A DNA stretch of 55,387 nucleotides, taken from contig JAGHUF010000105.1 of assembly GCA_018064935.1 (NCBI GenBank), forward strand, positions 1 through 55,387, written 5' to 3'. Within the stretch, counting starts at the first letter, position 1. Each line of letters starts with the position of its first letter. Origin of the DNA: Candidatus Merdinaster equi (GTDB lineage Bacteria > Bacillota > Clostridia > Lachnospirales > Lachnospiraceae). The notes under the pieces were generated by a model, which was not told where the DNA came from, made no database searches, and saw only the letters and a list, made by a program, of their open reading frames with translations. Shown piece after piece: positions 43,051 through 52,276 of the stretch. Made by a program: the position numbers and the translations under genes.

Positions 43051-44070
43051 ATGGAAAAAGATGAAAAGCTGAAAGCATTGGACGCTGCTATTTCGCAGCT
43101 CGAGAAACAGTACGGACGTGGTACAGTCATGAGACTAGGCGATCCTGCTGCTAAAATGAGTGTAGAAACAATTCCAACAGGTTCACTGAGCTTAGATATT
43201 GCTCTTGGACTTGGAGGAATTCCAAAGGGAAGAATAATTGAGATATATGGTCCAGAAAGCTCTGGTAAAACGACAGTAACATTACATATGATCGCTGAGG
43301 TTCAGAGAAGAGGTGGCATTGCTGGTTTTATTGATGCAGAGCATGCATTAGATCCAGTATATGCTAAAAATATTGGTGTAGATATTGATAATCTTTATAT
43401 TTCACAGCCAGACTGTGGTGAGCAGGCACTTGAAATAACAGAGACTATGGTTAGATCAGGCGCTGTAGATATTGTTGTTGTTGACTCAGTTGCGGCTCTT
43501 GTACCAAAGGCTGAGATCGATGGTGATATGGGAGATTCACACGTTGGACTTCAGGCCAGACTTATGTCGCAGGCACTTCGTAAGCTGACAGCTGTAATTA
43601 GCAAAAGTAATTGTACAGTTGTATTTATTAACCAGCTTCGTGAGAAGGTTGGAATTATGTTCGGTAATCCTGAGACAACTACAGGAGGTCGTGCACTTAA
43701 ATTCTATTCTTCCGTGAGACTTGATGTCAGAAGAACTGAAGCAATCAAGCAGGGTGGAGAAGTAGTTGGTAATAGAACAAGGGTAAAGGTAGTTAAGAAC
43801 AAAGTCGCACCTCCTTTCAAGGAAGCAGAATTTGATATTATGTTTGGAAAAGGTATTTCCATGACAGGCGATATATTAGATCTTGCTGCTGATAATGATA
43901 TAGTTAATAAAACCGGAGCCTGGTATGCTTACAACGGCGATAAGATTGGGCAGGGAAGAGAAAATGCAAAGGCATATTTAGAGGATCATGCTGATGTATG
44001 CAAAGAAATCGAAATGAAGGTGCGCGATCTTTTTGCACTTCAGTCTGCCGCTAACGCTGATGGAGAATGA
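43051..44070 (+). CDS. recA: Recombinase RecA
   Basis: A 339-residue RecA for homologous recombination and LexA cleavage. Walker A is GPESSGKTT; other marks are [11 protein letters not shown], the L2 loop [16 protein letters not shown] and the C-terminal domain. The start at 43051 follows AAGGAG; an ATG at 43000 would lie inside the promoter. Two LexA boxes sit on the promoter, so SOS induction is expected. The recX gene starts 13 bases after the stop. Confidence 0.98.
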   Translation: MEKDEKLKALDAAISQLEKQYGRGTVMRLGDPAAKMSVETIPTGSLSLDIALGLGGIPKGRIIEIYGPESSGKTTVTLHMIAEVQRRGGIAGFIDAEHALDPVYAKNIGVDIDNLYISQPDCGEQALEITETMVRSGAVDIVVVDSVAALVPKAEIDGDMGDSHVGLQARLMSQALRKLTAVISKSNCTVVFINQLREKVGIMFGNPETTTGGRALKFYSSVRLDVRRTEAIKQGGEVVGNRTRVKVVKNKVAPPFKEAEFDIMFGKGISMTGDILDLAADNDIVNKTGAWYAYNGDKIGQGRENAKAYLEDHADVCKEIEMKVRDLFALQSAANADGE

Positions 44071-44083
44071 TGGAGAATAGAAA

Positions 44084-44716
44084 ATGATAATTACGGAGGT
44101 TGAGATTTTAACCAAAAGTAAATATCGTATTATTACTGATGAGGAGGTCACCTTTGTTTTGTACAGGGGTGACCTTCGAAAGTATAAGCTTGCAGTGGAT
44201 GCAGAAATTACGCCTGCGCTATGCGAAGAATTAAATGCGCTTATTGCGAAACGTGCAAAAATCAGGTTGCTTGGTCTACTCAAAATGCGTGATATGACAT
44301 GCAAACAGGCAACAGATAAGCTTGTCAAAGAAGGATATGAGAGAAATATTGTTGACAGTGCAATTGATTATGCGGCTTCTTATGGATATATAGGAGATGC
44401 ATATTATGCTAGTAAATACTATGACACATACAAGGATACTAAAAGTGTTGCCAGGATGAAGCAGGATCTTCTCACAAAAGGAATTGCCAAAAGTGTAATC
44501 AGTGAGGCGTTTGAGAAGAAACGAGAGGAATATTCGTGCGAAGCTGACCCTGAAATAGAACAGATATGCAAACTTCTAAGAAAAAGAGGGTATTGTGATA
44601 ATGAGGCGAGCTATGATGTTCGTATGAAAACATGTGCTTTTTTGTCGAGAAAAGGCTATTCGATGGACAAGATACGAAGGTGTATGTCGCTTGACATAAC
44701 TATCTATGCAGAGTAG
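44084..44716 (+). CDS. recX: Regulatory protein RecX
   Basis: A 210-residue RecX, a modulator that binds inside the RecA filament. It has the repeated three-helix pattern with L-x3-MRDMTCKQATDKLVKEGY, YGYIGDAYYASKYYDT and a third repeat near CKLLRKRGY. An N-terminal 50-residue extension is typical of Firmicutes. It is cotranscribed with recA, so it shares SOS control. Confidence 0.9.
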   Translation: MIITEVEILTKSKYRIITDEEVTFVLYRGDLRKYKLAVDAEITPALCEELNALIAKRAKIRLLGLLKMRDMTCKQATDKLVKEGYERNIVDSAIDYAASYGYIGDAYYASKYYDTYKDTKSVARMKQDLLTKGIAKSVISEAFEKKREEYSCEADPEIEQICKLLRKRGYCDNEASYDVRMKTCAFLSRKGYSMDKIRRCMSLDITIYAE

Positions 44717-44734
44717 AATATAGTCGTTGTAATT

Positions 44735-44763
44735 TTGATTATTAGGACGTACGCCCATATAAA
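44735..44763 (+). promoter_or_regulatory. Promoter and inverted repeat upstream of rny
   Basis: TTGATT at 44735-44740, 17 bases, TATAAA at 44758-44763. AGGACG (44744-44749) and CGTCCT (44765-44770) form an inverted repeat flanking the -10 element and could be an operator or hairpin. Confidence 0.55.
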
Positions 44764-44802
44764 TCGTCCTATAAGCTATATATTTACAATGAAAATTTAA
44801 TG

Positions 44803-44815
44803 AGGAGGTGCTCCT
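44803..44815 (+). promoter_or_regulatory. Hairpin over the rny ribosome binding site
   Basis: AGGAG-GTG-CTCCT makes a 5-bp stem that would mask the AGGAGG site of rny, five bases upstream of the ATG at 44820. Confidence 0.55.
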
Positions 44816-44819
44816 GTAC

Positions 44820-46373
44820 ATGGACCCAGTAATTGTTATTATTGTGGCTGCCATTGTGCTGGTTATTGCAATTCCTGTAACAGCTCTTATTGCTACCAAA
44901 GCTCATGCGAACAAGGTTCAGATGAAGATTGGTAATGCAGAGGAGAAGGCGAGAGAGATTATTGACGAGGCTCTTAAAACTGCCGAAGCGAAAAAGCGTG
45001 AAGGCCTCTTGGAAGTCAAGGAAGAACAGATCAAGGCTAAGAATGAACTTGAGAAGGAAATCCGTGACAGAAGAGCAGAAGCTCAGCGTAATGAAAGACG
45101 TATTCAGCAGAAGGAAGAGAATATCGATAAGAAAACGGAGACTATTGAGAAGAAGGAATCCGCTCTGAATGCCAGGGAAGAACAGTTAAATAAGCAGCAA
45201 GAGCAGATCGCAAAGCTGAATGAGCAACGCGTACAGGAACTCGAACGAATCTCGGGATTGACCTCCGACCAAGCAAAAGATTATTTACTTAAAATCGTAG
45301 AAGAGGAAGTTAAGCATGAAACGGCGGTGATGGTCAAAGAACTTGAGGCCAGAGCTAAAGAGGAAGCTGATAAAAAAGCTAAGGAATATGTGGTTAGCGC
45401 AATCCAGAGATGTGCAGCTGATCACGTATCTGAAACTACAATTTCAGTAGTTCAACTTCCAAGCGATGAAATGAAGGGTAGAATCATTGGTAGAGAAGGA
45501 CGTAATATTCGTACTTTGGAAACCATGACAGGTGTTGATTTAATTATTGATGATACTCCTGAGGCAGTTATTTTGTCTGGATTTGATCCGATTAGACGAG
45601 AAGTTGCCCGTATTGCTCTTGAGAAATTGATTGTGGATGGACGTATTCATCCAGCCAGAATCGAGGAAATGGTCGAAAAAGCACAGAAAGAAGTTGAACA
45701 GCTCATCAAAGAAGAAGGTGAGTCTGCGACACTTGAAGTAGGTGTTCATGGAATTCATCCAGAACTTGTAAGGCTTCTTGGAAAGATGAAGTTTAGAACA
45801 AGTTATGGACAGAATGCTCTTAAGCATTCGATGGAAGTAGCTCAGTTGTCAGGTCTGCTTGCAGCAGAGATGGGACTTGATGTTAGAGTGGCAAAGCGTG
45901 CCGGTTTATTACATGATATCGGTAAATCAATTGACCACGAGATGGAAGGTTCGCATGTACAACTTGGAGCTGAGTTGTGTAAGAAATATAAGGAATCTCC
46001 GATCGTAATTAATGCGGTTGAATCACATCATGGAGATGCTGAAGCAACATCTTTAATTGCATGTATTGTTCAGGCTGCAGATACAATTTCTGCTGCTAGA
46101 CCTGGTGCAAGAAGAGAGACACTTGAAACTTATACAACAAGACTTACACAGTTAGAAGAGATCAGTAATGATTTCAAGGGCGTAGATAAATCTTTTGCAA
46201 TTCAGGCGGGTAGAGAGATTCGTGTAATGGTAGTTCCTGAGCAGATTAACGATTCTGATATGGTTCTTCTTGCTAGAGATATTAGTAAGAAAATTGAAGC
46301 TGAGATGCAGTATCCTGGACAGATTAAAGTCAATGTGATACGTGAATCAAGAGTTGTTGATTATGCTAAATAA
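44820..46373 (+). CDS. rny: Ribonuclease Y
   Basis: A 517-residue membrane-anchored endoribonuclease that starts mRNA decay in Firmicutes. An N-terminal helix (about 4-24) is followed by a long charged coiled coil (about 30-200), a KH domain ([20 protein letters not shown]) and an HD domain ([12 protein letters not shown]). The ATG at 44820 gives the family start MDPVIVIIV and fits AGGAGG at 11 bases; the GTG at 44808 overlaps that site. The binding site is inside a small hairpin. A terminator follows. Confidence 0.95.
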   Translation: MDPVIVIIVAAIVLVIAIPVTALIATKAHANKVQMKIGNAEEKAREIIDEALKTAEAKKREGLLEVKEEQIKAKNELEKEIRDRRAEAQRNERRIQQKEENIDKKTETIEKKESALNAREEQLNKQQEQIAKLNEQRVQELERISGLTSDQAKDYLLKIVEEEVKHETAVMVKELEARAKEEADKKAKEYVVSAIQRCAADHVSETTISVVQLPSDEMKGRIIGREGRNIRTLETMTGVDLIIDDTPEAVILSGFDPIRREVARIALEKLIVDGRIHPARIEEMVEKAQKEVEQLIKEEGESATLEVGVHGIHPELVRLLGKMKFRTSYGQNALKHSMEVAQLSGLLAAEMGLDVRVAKRAGLLHDIGKSIDHEMEGSHVQLGAELCKKYKESPIVINAVESHHGDAEATSLIACIVQAADTISAARPGARRETLETYTTRLTQLEEISNDFKGVDKSFAIQAGREIRVMVVPEQINDSDMVLLARDISKKIEAEMQYPGQIKVNVIRESRVVDYAK

Positions 46374-46387
46374 TGAAAGCAAATTGG

Positions 46388-46415
46388 CCGGTGGTATTTT
46401 ATACCACCGGTTTTT
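46388..46415 (+). terminator. Terminator after rny
   Basis: A perfect 9-bp stem (CCGGTGGTA with TACCACCGG), a 5-base loop, then TTTTT. Confidence 0.92.
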
Positions 46416-46557
46416 GTTTTTTGTGGTTATATTATTTGTGTTATGCTATGATGTATGAGGCATAACTTCAGATAATAGAGTTCGTACATCAAAGTAGAGG
46501 GTTATTTTTTAGTTGATACGAATTTTTATGCCATTTACTTTGACAGGAGTAACAGTT

Positions 46558-47325
46558 TTGTTTGGTTTTGTTGTAGACAAATATGATATAGCGACGATGA
46601 ATGAACTGGGCACCAGGTCATCTCAACAGGATAGTATTGGATATGCTATTAGTGAGAAATATGGTGTCTGTTACGCGGTCCTTGCGGATGGAATGGGGGG
46701 ACTAAGACACGGCAAAGAGGTAAGCTCACTCCTAGTGCAAAGCAGCATGAATCGTTTTCATATGTGTGAAAGAAACGAATATGATTTCTCACCTATTCCT
46801 ACTGGAATTATTTCAGACCTCAACAATGAGGTTTTAAGAATGCTAGAAGGCTTAGAGGGAAGTGGTGGATCTACATATATAGGCGTTTATATTGATAATC
46901 GTGAAATGTTTTTCGCTTCCGTTGGCGATAGTAAGCTCTATCTAATTGGTGGAGAGGGAAGCTATAGACGACTGAATATTGATCACAATTTTGGGAGAGA
47001 TTTAGACGAACTCGTAAAAGAAGGCAAAATCTCCCAGGAAGAAGCTCAGAATAATGGACAAAGAAATGCCCTTACAAGCTACATGGGCGCGGAAGATATT
47101 AGATTAGTTCATTATAATGACAGGGCAATTGAATTAGACAAGGGTGATATAGTAATCCTCATGAGTGATGGCGTTACAGGTACTTTATCAATGGATGAGG
47201 TTGCGGCCTGCTTCAAAGGGAAAAGCATAGAAGCAGGAATGGAAGAGCTCAGAAACAGCGTGATTGCTAGACAAAAGAAGAATCAGGATAATTTTTCTGC
47301 TATTGCTATTAGAATTCGCAAATGA
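46558..47325 (+). CDS. PP2C-type protein serine/threonine phosphatase
   Basis: A 255-residue PP2C phosphatase with all metal motifs: GTRSSQQDS, VLADGMGGL, SVGDSKLYLI, MSDGVTGT and a QDNFSA end. These enzymes use two Mn or Mg ions to remove phosphate from Ser/Thr. I chose the TTG at 46558 because AGGAG precedes it by 8 bases; ATG at 46528 and TTG at 46513 have poor spacing. No Ser/Thr kinase gene is adjacent, unlike the usual prpC-prkC pair, so it may act on another target or be a lone regulator. Confidence 0.85.
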   Translation: MFGFVVDKYDIATMNELGTRSSQQDSIGYAISEKYGVCYAVLADGMGGLRHGKEVSSLLVQSSMNRFHMCERNEYDFSPIPTGIISDLNNEVLRMLEGLEGSGGSTYIGVYIDNREMFFASVGDSKLYLIGGEGSYRRLNIDHNFGRDLDELVKEGKISQEEAQNNGQRNALTSYMGAEDIRLVHYNDRAIELDKGDIVILMSDGVTGTLSMDEVAACFKGKSIEAGMEELRNSVIARQKKNQDNFSAIAIRIRK

Positions 47326-47408
47326 TAAAATATTCTCGTGCTGATGTTTAAGAATTCGCATTCAAATATTGGCGTACATTTTGAAAAAAAGATTGGATGG
47401 AGATAAGC

Positions 47409-47537
47409 ATGGATCCTACAACACTTTGGCTTCTTATTGGCATAGTTGGAGTTGCTATTATTACAGTAATTGTGGTTGCATCAGTCACAGCTGTGGCTTC
47501 AGCCGTAGTTGCTGATGATGACAAAACAGAAGAATAA
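47409..47537 (+). CDS. Small single-helix membrane protein
   Basis: A 42-residue frame, MDPTTLWLLIGIVGVAII and on, with GGAG 8 bases before its ATG. It is one long hydrophobic helix (about 6-35) rich in Val, Ala and Ile, with an acidic tail ADDDKTEE facing presumably the cytoplasm. No named family is recognised. It lies between the phosphatase and the CAP lipoprotein genes on the same strand. Confidence 0.65.
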   Translation: MDPTTLWLLIGIVGVAIITVIVVASVTAVASAVVADDDKTEE

Positions 47538-47541
47538 GAAT

Positions 47542-47570
47542 TTGACGCACCATGTATTTGGGTGTATCAT
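47542..47570 (+). promoter_or_regulatory. Promoter for the CAP-domain lipoprotein gene
   Basis: TTGACG at 47542-47547, 17 bases, TATCAT at 47565-47570, 54 bases before the ATG. Confidence 0.6.
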
Positions 47571-47623
47571 ATATTTAGGATATAAGAAACATTATGTGCA
47601 ACGACCGATGGAGGTACATAATT

Positions 47624-48184
47624 ATGAAGAAACTGATAGCTACTTTAGTGGTTGCTACGATGGTTATAGGCCTAGTAGCATGTGGTAATCAAGATTGCGC
47701 AGTTGATGATGAGGCGGCAATTCGTGTTGAGATGCAAAACCCTGATGGTGTTGTGTACATCGATGATGAGTTTGTTGCTCTGTCAGGCGAAATTGTTGAG
47801 ACTACGGCCAGAGAGCAAGAACTTGCTACAATGGCAATTGAAGCATTCAACCTAACGAATGCAAACAGAATTGCAGCTGGTTTACCAGCATATGTTTGGA
47901 GCCCAGAGCTCGTGATTGCTGCTCAGATTAGAGCCAAAGAGAGCGCTAAGCAATTCTCTCATACCAGACCAGATGGAACATCCTACTGGACCGTAAATAG
48001 TAATATTGTATACGGTGAGAATTTGGCAAGGGGATATAATTCAGCGAAGAGTATGGTTGAAGGCTGGATGAATTCTCCAACACACAAAGCCAATATCATG
48101 GATAGAGAGCTTGTTACCGTTGGTATAGCAATATATGAAGCTGCTGACGGAAAGTTATATGTAGCGCAGGAATTCGGATATTAA
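47624..48184 (+). CDS. CAP/SCP-domain lipoprotein
   Basis: A 186-residue exported protein. The N-terminus is a lipoprotein signal with lipobox LVAC, so Cys22 or so would be lipidated. The rest is a CAP domain (SCP-PR1 fold, about 70-186): NLTNANRIAAGLPAY, FSHTRPDGTSYW with the His, GENLARGY with Glu, and GWMNSPTHKANIM. Bacterial CAP proteins of this kind (YkwD type) are surface proteins of unknown activity. The start at 47624 has GGAGGT 8 bases upstream. A strong terminator follows at 48198. Confidence 0.9.
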   Translation: MKKLIATLVVATMVIGLVACGNQDCAVDDEAAIRVEMQNPDGVVYIDDEFVALSGEIVETTAREQELATMAIEAFNLTNANRIAAGLPAYVWSPELVIAAQIRAKESAKQFSHTRPDGTSYWTVNSNIVYGENLARGYNSAKSMVEGWMNSPTHKANIMDRELVTVGIAIYEAADGKLYVAQEFGY

Positions 48185-48197
48185 GTTGTTCAATGAG

Positions 48198-48234
48198 GAA
48201 GCTTCACCGAATGGTGAAGCTTCTTCGTTTATTT
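48198..48234 (+). terminator. Terminator after the CAP lipoprotein gene
   Basis: A perfect 11-bp stem (GAAGCTTCACC with GGTGAAGCTTC), GAAT loop, then TTCGTTTATTT, an interrupted T tract. Confidence 0.75.
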
Positions 48235-48256
48235 ATATCATCCTTTGAATAATGCG

Positions 48257-48925
48257 ATGAAGTGTATAGGACATATAGAGAATGCATATAAAGAGAAATT
48301 TGGAGTGCCTAGACAGAGTGGTCTCGCTAATAGTGTAGTTAGTCGGGTAGTCTTTGATAGGGAATATTCCTCTCCTGATGCATTTAAAGGAATCGAAGAG
48401 TTTAAATATCTGTGGCTTATATGGCTATTTGATATTCCAGAAAATGATTCTTTTAGAGCTACAGTAAGACCGCCGAGACTTGGTGGTAATGAACATGTAG
48501 GTGTATTTGCTTCAAGGTCACCATTTAGACCCAATCCGATTGGGTTGTCGAGTGTATGTTTTAAAAAACTTGCTTTTGAAGATGGACATGCTGTTATGTA
48601 TGTTTCAGGTGCTGACCTAAAGGATGGAACACATATAGTTGATGTTAAACCGTATATAGAATATGCGGACTCTCATCCTGGCGCTGGAAATGGATTTGCA
48701 TCTGCTGGGTTAACTCATAAGCTTGAAGTTGTTTTTGATGTTGATGTAACAAGACTTATGGGTGAGAAGGAATGTGCTGGTCTTGTGGAGAGTCTATCAT
48801 TAGATCCAAGGCCATCGTATCAGCAGGATGATTCCAGAGTATATGGCATGAAGTATTTGGATTGGAATGTCAGATTCAGAGTGGAAGAAAGAAGACTGAT
48901 TGTATTATCTATTTCTGAAAGTTAA
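48257..48925 (+). CDS. trmO: tRNA (N6-threonylcarbamoyladenosine37-N6)-methyltransferase TrmO
   Basis: A 222-residue TrmO/TsaA-family protein that methylates t6A37 in tRNA using SAM. The core has the beta-barrel signature FGVPRQSGLA, LWLIWLFDI, RPPRLGG and FASRSPFRPNPIGLS. The C-terminal about 70 residues (from LTHKLEVVF) match the extra domain seen in longer TsaA members. ATG at 48257 opens the family start MKCIGHIEN; a TTG at 48245 would add four residues. Neither has a ribosome binding site. The next gene starts 9 bases after the stop. Confidence 0.9.
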   Translation: MKCIGHIENAYKEKFGVPRQSGLANSVVSRVVFDREYSSPDAFKGIEEFKYLWLIWLFDIPENDSFRATVRPPRLGGNEHVGVFASRSPFRPNPIGLSSVCFKKLAFEDGHAVMYVSGADLKDGTHIVDVKPYIEYADSHPGAGNGFASAGLTHKLEVVFDVDVTRLMGEKECAGLVESLSLDPRPSYQQDDSRVYGMKYLDWNVRFRVEERRLIVLSISES

Positions 48926-48934
48926 TTATTGTTT

Positions 48935-50818
48935 ATGAAGAAGAATAAAAAAGACGAGAATAAAGAGTTTAAGAAAAGTAAATATGAATTTCTGATTGCG
49001 TCTGGATTGCTTGCGTTTATTGTTGCCATAATCACTACGGTTTTCATTACGCATATTAACAATGTTTCGTCTCAGATTACACTAGAATCACTTAGAATGT
49101 ATTCGACTGAGATAGGCAATGTTATCAACGAGAATATGCAGGCTGATATTTCGGTTCTTCAGATTTATGCGACAAAAGCTGCCTCCATGGATGATCTGAA
49201 TGGGATGGAGATATTAAATCTGCTCAAGACTTTTCAGAAAACGAATCGTATATCAAGCATAGAAGTTTTTCTTCCTGGAAATCAGATGTTGACATCTTCT
49301 GGAATGGTTTATGATACAGCGGGTACAATGCTGTATGAGGAAGAGGCTGCTTTAGGAATTCACGTATCTGACAGGACAACCGATTTTGTGTCTGGAAAAG
49401 ATAATATTGTTAGAATATATGTTCCTATATATAAGCTTGGCAAAAAAGTTGCAATGATGTGTGGAGTTGTCGATACAGATTCTATTGCTAATGCTTTTCC
49501 TAGCGACTGTTTTGAGATTGCGGGATCTTACTTTTATGTAGTGGATGGAAATAGTGGAAAAATAATTACTGCTTCCGAGGGTCAGAAGATTGATACTGTG
49601 TTTGATTTGTCTGGCAGAACAATTCGTGGTGGTAAGACTATAATGGACTTTAAGGAAGATTTGGAAGAGGGAGTGTCTTCGCATTTCGTTCTTAAAGCTT
49701 CCTTTGCGGCAGAAGAAGCAGAAGTATATAATGCCTCAATGAGCATCAACAACTGGAGTGTAGTTGTATTTATTCCAACAGGAGGACTTGCAGCGAAGGC
49801 TGGTGCAAGAAATCTTCCATTTGTGATTGTGCTCATTGCATCAATAGTGTCACTCATTGGATTTTCAGCGTGGATGTATTTCTATTTTTCTAAGGAATCG
49901 AGAGATAAGCAAAAAAGACTTGATAAGGTCAATTATATTTATGACGTTGAGAAAACTCTTTTCTCAGCACATGAAAATAAGGATAAGATTCAGGATGCGC
50001 TCAAGGCAATTTCAAAGCTTACCGAAGCAGAGACGGCTTTTTTTGCGCTGTGGGATGTGGATAGATCGAAGGATGAAACAATGTATTTTGTTTCAGAACG
50101 TTCCTCAACTCAGACTGTAAAGCGCTTCCTTAAATCGCATGATTATTTTGAAGAAGAATTTAAGCAGACTGAAAAAGAAGTTGTTAAGAAGGATTATGTA
50201 GCTATTTCAATTGTTGATACTGATGAAAAGCAAATGGGTGTTTTGGGTGTATCTAATCCATATAATCCATGGCAGGCGGCATATTTCCTACGTCAGGTTG
50301 CGGTCAGCTTCTCAATGTTGGGAATGAATATTCATACATATGATGTGATTAAAGAGATGGGCGAGGTAGATGCTCTTACAGGTGTAATGAATCGTAACTG
50401 TTTCGAAAGCCGCCAGAATTCATATGCGAAGAATTGTCGAGAATCGGTTTGCGTAGTCTATGTGGATGTAAATGGACTGCATGAGCTTAATAATACGCAG
50501 GGACATGAAGCAGGTGATACAATGCTTCGATATGTTGCCAATGCAATAAGCAACGAATTCGGTCGAACTGATACCTTCCGAATGGGTGGTGATGAGTTTG
50601 TTGCAGTAGCAAGTGATGTCTTCGAGGGAGAGATAAAGGACAGGCTTGCCCGTATTGATGAAGCAATGGATCAAAAGGGATATCATGTGGCAGTTGGTAC
50701 ATCGAGTATGAATATGCCGGTTGATATGGCCTTCCTAACCAAGAGAGCCGAAACAATTATGTTTGATAATAAGAGCCGTTATTATTTGGAACTTGGTAAT
50801 GACAGGAGACGAAGATGA
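48935..50818 (+). CDS. Membrane-anchored GGDEF domain protein (diguanylate cyclase)
   Basis: A 627-residue signalling protein. After a basic N-terminus there is a membrane helix (about 17-39), an extracellular sensor region of about 250 residues that looks Cache-like, a second helix (about 287-315), a cytoplasmic GAF-like region (about 330-460), and a GGDEF domain whose active site RMGGDEFVAV (GGDEF at 551-555) is intact. No RxxD inhibitory site precedes it (GRTDTFRM). It should make c-di-GMP from GTP. The ATG at 48935 is preferred to a TTG two codons earlier; the binding site is weak. It overlaps the next gene by 4 bases. Confidence 0.9.
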   Translation: MKKNKKDENKEFKKSKYEFLIASGLLAFIVAIITTVFITHINNVSSQITLESLRMYSTEIGNVINENMQADISVLQIYATKAASMDDLNGMEILNLLKTFQKTNRISSIEVFLPGNQMLTSSGMVYDTAGTMLYEEEAALGIHVSDRTTDFVSGKDNIVRIYVPIYKLGKKVAMMCGVVDTDSIANAFPSDCFEIAGSYFYVVDGNSGKIITASEGQKIDTVFDLSGRTIRGGKTIMDFKEDLEEGVSSHFVLKASFAAEEAEVYNASMSINNWSVVVFIPTGGLAAKAGARNLPFVIVLIASIVSLIGFSAWMYFYFSKESRDKQKRLDKVNYIYDVEKTLFSAHENKDKIQDALKAISKLTEAETAFFALWDVDRSKDETMYFVSERSSTQTVKRFLKSHDYFEEEFKQTEKEVVKKDYVAISIVDTDEKQMGVLGVSNPYNPWQAAYFLRQVAVSFSMLGMNIHTYDVIKEMGEVDALTGVMNRNCFESRQNSYAKNCRESVCVVYVDVNGLHELNNTQGHEAGDTMLRYVANAISNEFGRTDTFRMGGDEFVAVASDVFEGEIKDRLARIDEAMDQKGYHVAVGTSSMNMPVDMAFLTKRAETIMFDNKSRYYLELGNDRRRR

Positions 50819-51348
50819 TAATTAGAGGGAAGGGCAGTATACTTAGAAGATGTATATCAGCTCTTCCCACTCTTTTTATGATGGCTGTTATTTTTTATTT
50901 TTCGTCAAAGACAGGAAGTCAGTCATCGGTACAAAGCCATGCAGTAAGTGAATCGTTTCTTAAGTGGTCAGCTTTTCTTGGTGCACTAGGAGTGTCTGAG
51001 AAAGATATACCGGCACTTATAGAGACGATTGATTTTTTTGTGAGAAAACTGGGACATATAACGGAATTTGCACTACTCACTATTGCTGCTTATATTCCGC
51101 ATGCACTTTATTGTAAGGATAAGATAAAGAGGTACATTATTGCTTTTGCAGTATGCTTTTTATATGCGGCTTTGGATGAGATTCATCAAATTTTTGTGGC
51201 AGATAGAGGACCAAGTTTTACTGATGTTCTGATTGATTGTGTTGGAGGACTAATTGGACTAGGGATAGTGTGGATAATAAGTGCAATTGTTGGTAACATA
51301 AGAAGACGCAGGAAAAATCGCGTAAAGAAGACAGAAAATGATATATGA
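50815..51348 (+). CDS. VanZ-like family membrane protein
   Basis: A 177-residue multi-helix protein of the VanZ-like family: FYFSSKTGSQSS, RKLGHITEFALL, and YAALDEIHQIFVADRGPSFTD are the typical marks. VanZ of enterococci gives low-level teicoplanin resistance; chromosomal members are of unknown function. The ATG overlaps the stop of the GGDEF gene (ATGA), so translation is coupled, which suggests but does not prove a shared role. Confidence 0.9.
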   Translation: MIIRGKGSILRRCISALPTLFMMAVIFYFSSKTGSQSSVQSHAVSESFLKWSAFLGALGVSEKDIPALIETIDFFVRKLGHITEFALLTIAAYIPHALYCKDKIKRYIIAFAVCFLYAALDEIHQIFVADRGPSFTDVLIDCVGGLIGLGIVWIISAIVGNIRRRRKNRVKKTENDI

Positions 51349-51411
51349 TAGTGGGCAAAAAAGAACTATAAAAACAAAAAATTGAGAAATATAAATTATG
51401 TGGGTAATAAA

Positions 51412-52032
51412 ATGAGTGTATCAGATAAGACAGATAGAATTGTTGATGGCTTTTGCTATGTGAATAAGGAAGAGGCGCAGCTGGCTGTTCAGGAAAATGA
51501 TAAAATCGAGATACTGACAAAGAAGATGGAAGGATGCGATTTGGCTTCTGCAAAGGCTGTATATGAGCGCGCCATTCTTAATAGAACATTCAGAACACCA
51601 GTGGGACATAAATTTTTATATTCATTAAGAAACAAGCTGATAGCAAAAGGTGTGCCAGAGGAATCATTATCGCCGATACCACTTCAGGTTCATTTTATCC
51701 AAATGCAGCCGCTCGAGAGCTATCAGAAAAAAGAGGTAAAACCTGTCGCAAATAAGAAACAAAAGCCAAAAGTTACGCTTGTGGGATCGGTGATTTTGAA
51801 TGTGATCCTGCTTATTGCGATAATGGCGATGTTCATTATTACGTTATACAGTGATAATCCTAATATTATTAATTACAAAACGCAGGTACAGAATGAATAT
51901 GCCACCTGGGATCAGGAACTCAAGGAGAAGGAAAAACAGCTGAGAATCTGGGAAAAAGAATTGAATGATAAGGCTGCAATTCAGAGTGAGGAATCAGAGG
52001 TTGCAGAAACGGTTGATGAAAACGAGGAATAG
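51412..52032 (+). CDS. Hypothetical membrane protein with coiled-coil C-terminus
   Basis: A 206-residue protein. The N-terminal about 100 residues are soluble and helical (FCYVNKEEAQLAVQENDKIE, then SPIPLQVHFI), followed by a basic stretch, one membrane helix (about 121-146, VGSVILNVILLIAIMAMFIITLY) and a charged coiled coil (EYATWDQELKEKEKQLRIWE) with an acidic end. No domain recognised. An upstream in-frame TTG at 51382 is possible. It follows vanZ by about 60 bases and ends with a terminator. Confidence 0.7.
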   Translation: MSVSDKTDRIVDGFCYVNKEEAQLAVQENDKIEILTKKMEGCDLASAKAVYERAILNRTFRTPVGHKFLYSLRNKLIAKGVPEESLSPIPLQVHFIQMQPLESYQKKEVKPVANKKQKPKVTLVGSVILNVILLIAIMAMFIITLYSDNPNIINYKTQVQNEYATWDQELKEKEKQLRIWEKELNDKAAIQSEESEVAETVDENEE

Positions 52033-52064
52033 ATAACAATTGAATATGCATAAATAGCAATAAT

Positions 52065-52140
52065 CACGCCGATTGATAATACAGCATTGCTTTTGATGTT
52101 ATGACTAAGAGAGTGCTGCTTCAATCGGCGTGGTTGTTTT
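52065..52140 (+). terminator. Large terminator with internal hairpin
   Basis: CACGCCGATTGA pairs with TCAATCGGCGTG (12 bp), an internal CAGCA/TGCTG stem fills the 44-base loop, and the 3' side ends in TTGTTTT. The 244-base gap to the next gene holds nothing else recognisable. Confidence 0.75.
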
Positions 52141-52276
52141 AAGTGATGATAAGTGATAGAATAACTTGGATTATTTCAATATTTCAATATGAATGGAACT
52201 GTTGAAGCATAATAGCATTTTGAGGTGATCAGAATGTTATGTGATAGTTCTTTTTATTAGAAAGGAATTGTGAAGG

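Noticed and set aside
52141-52276. Promoter before the lipoprotein gene at 52277
   Set aside because: Several AT-rich hexamers exist but none has an acceptable spacing with both elements.
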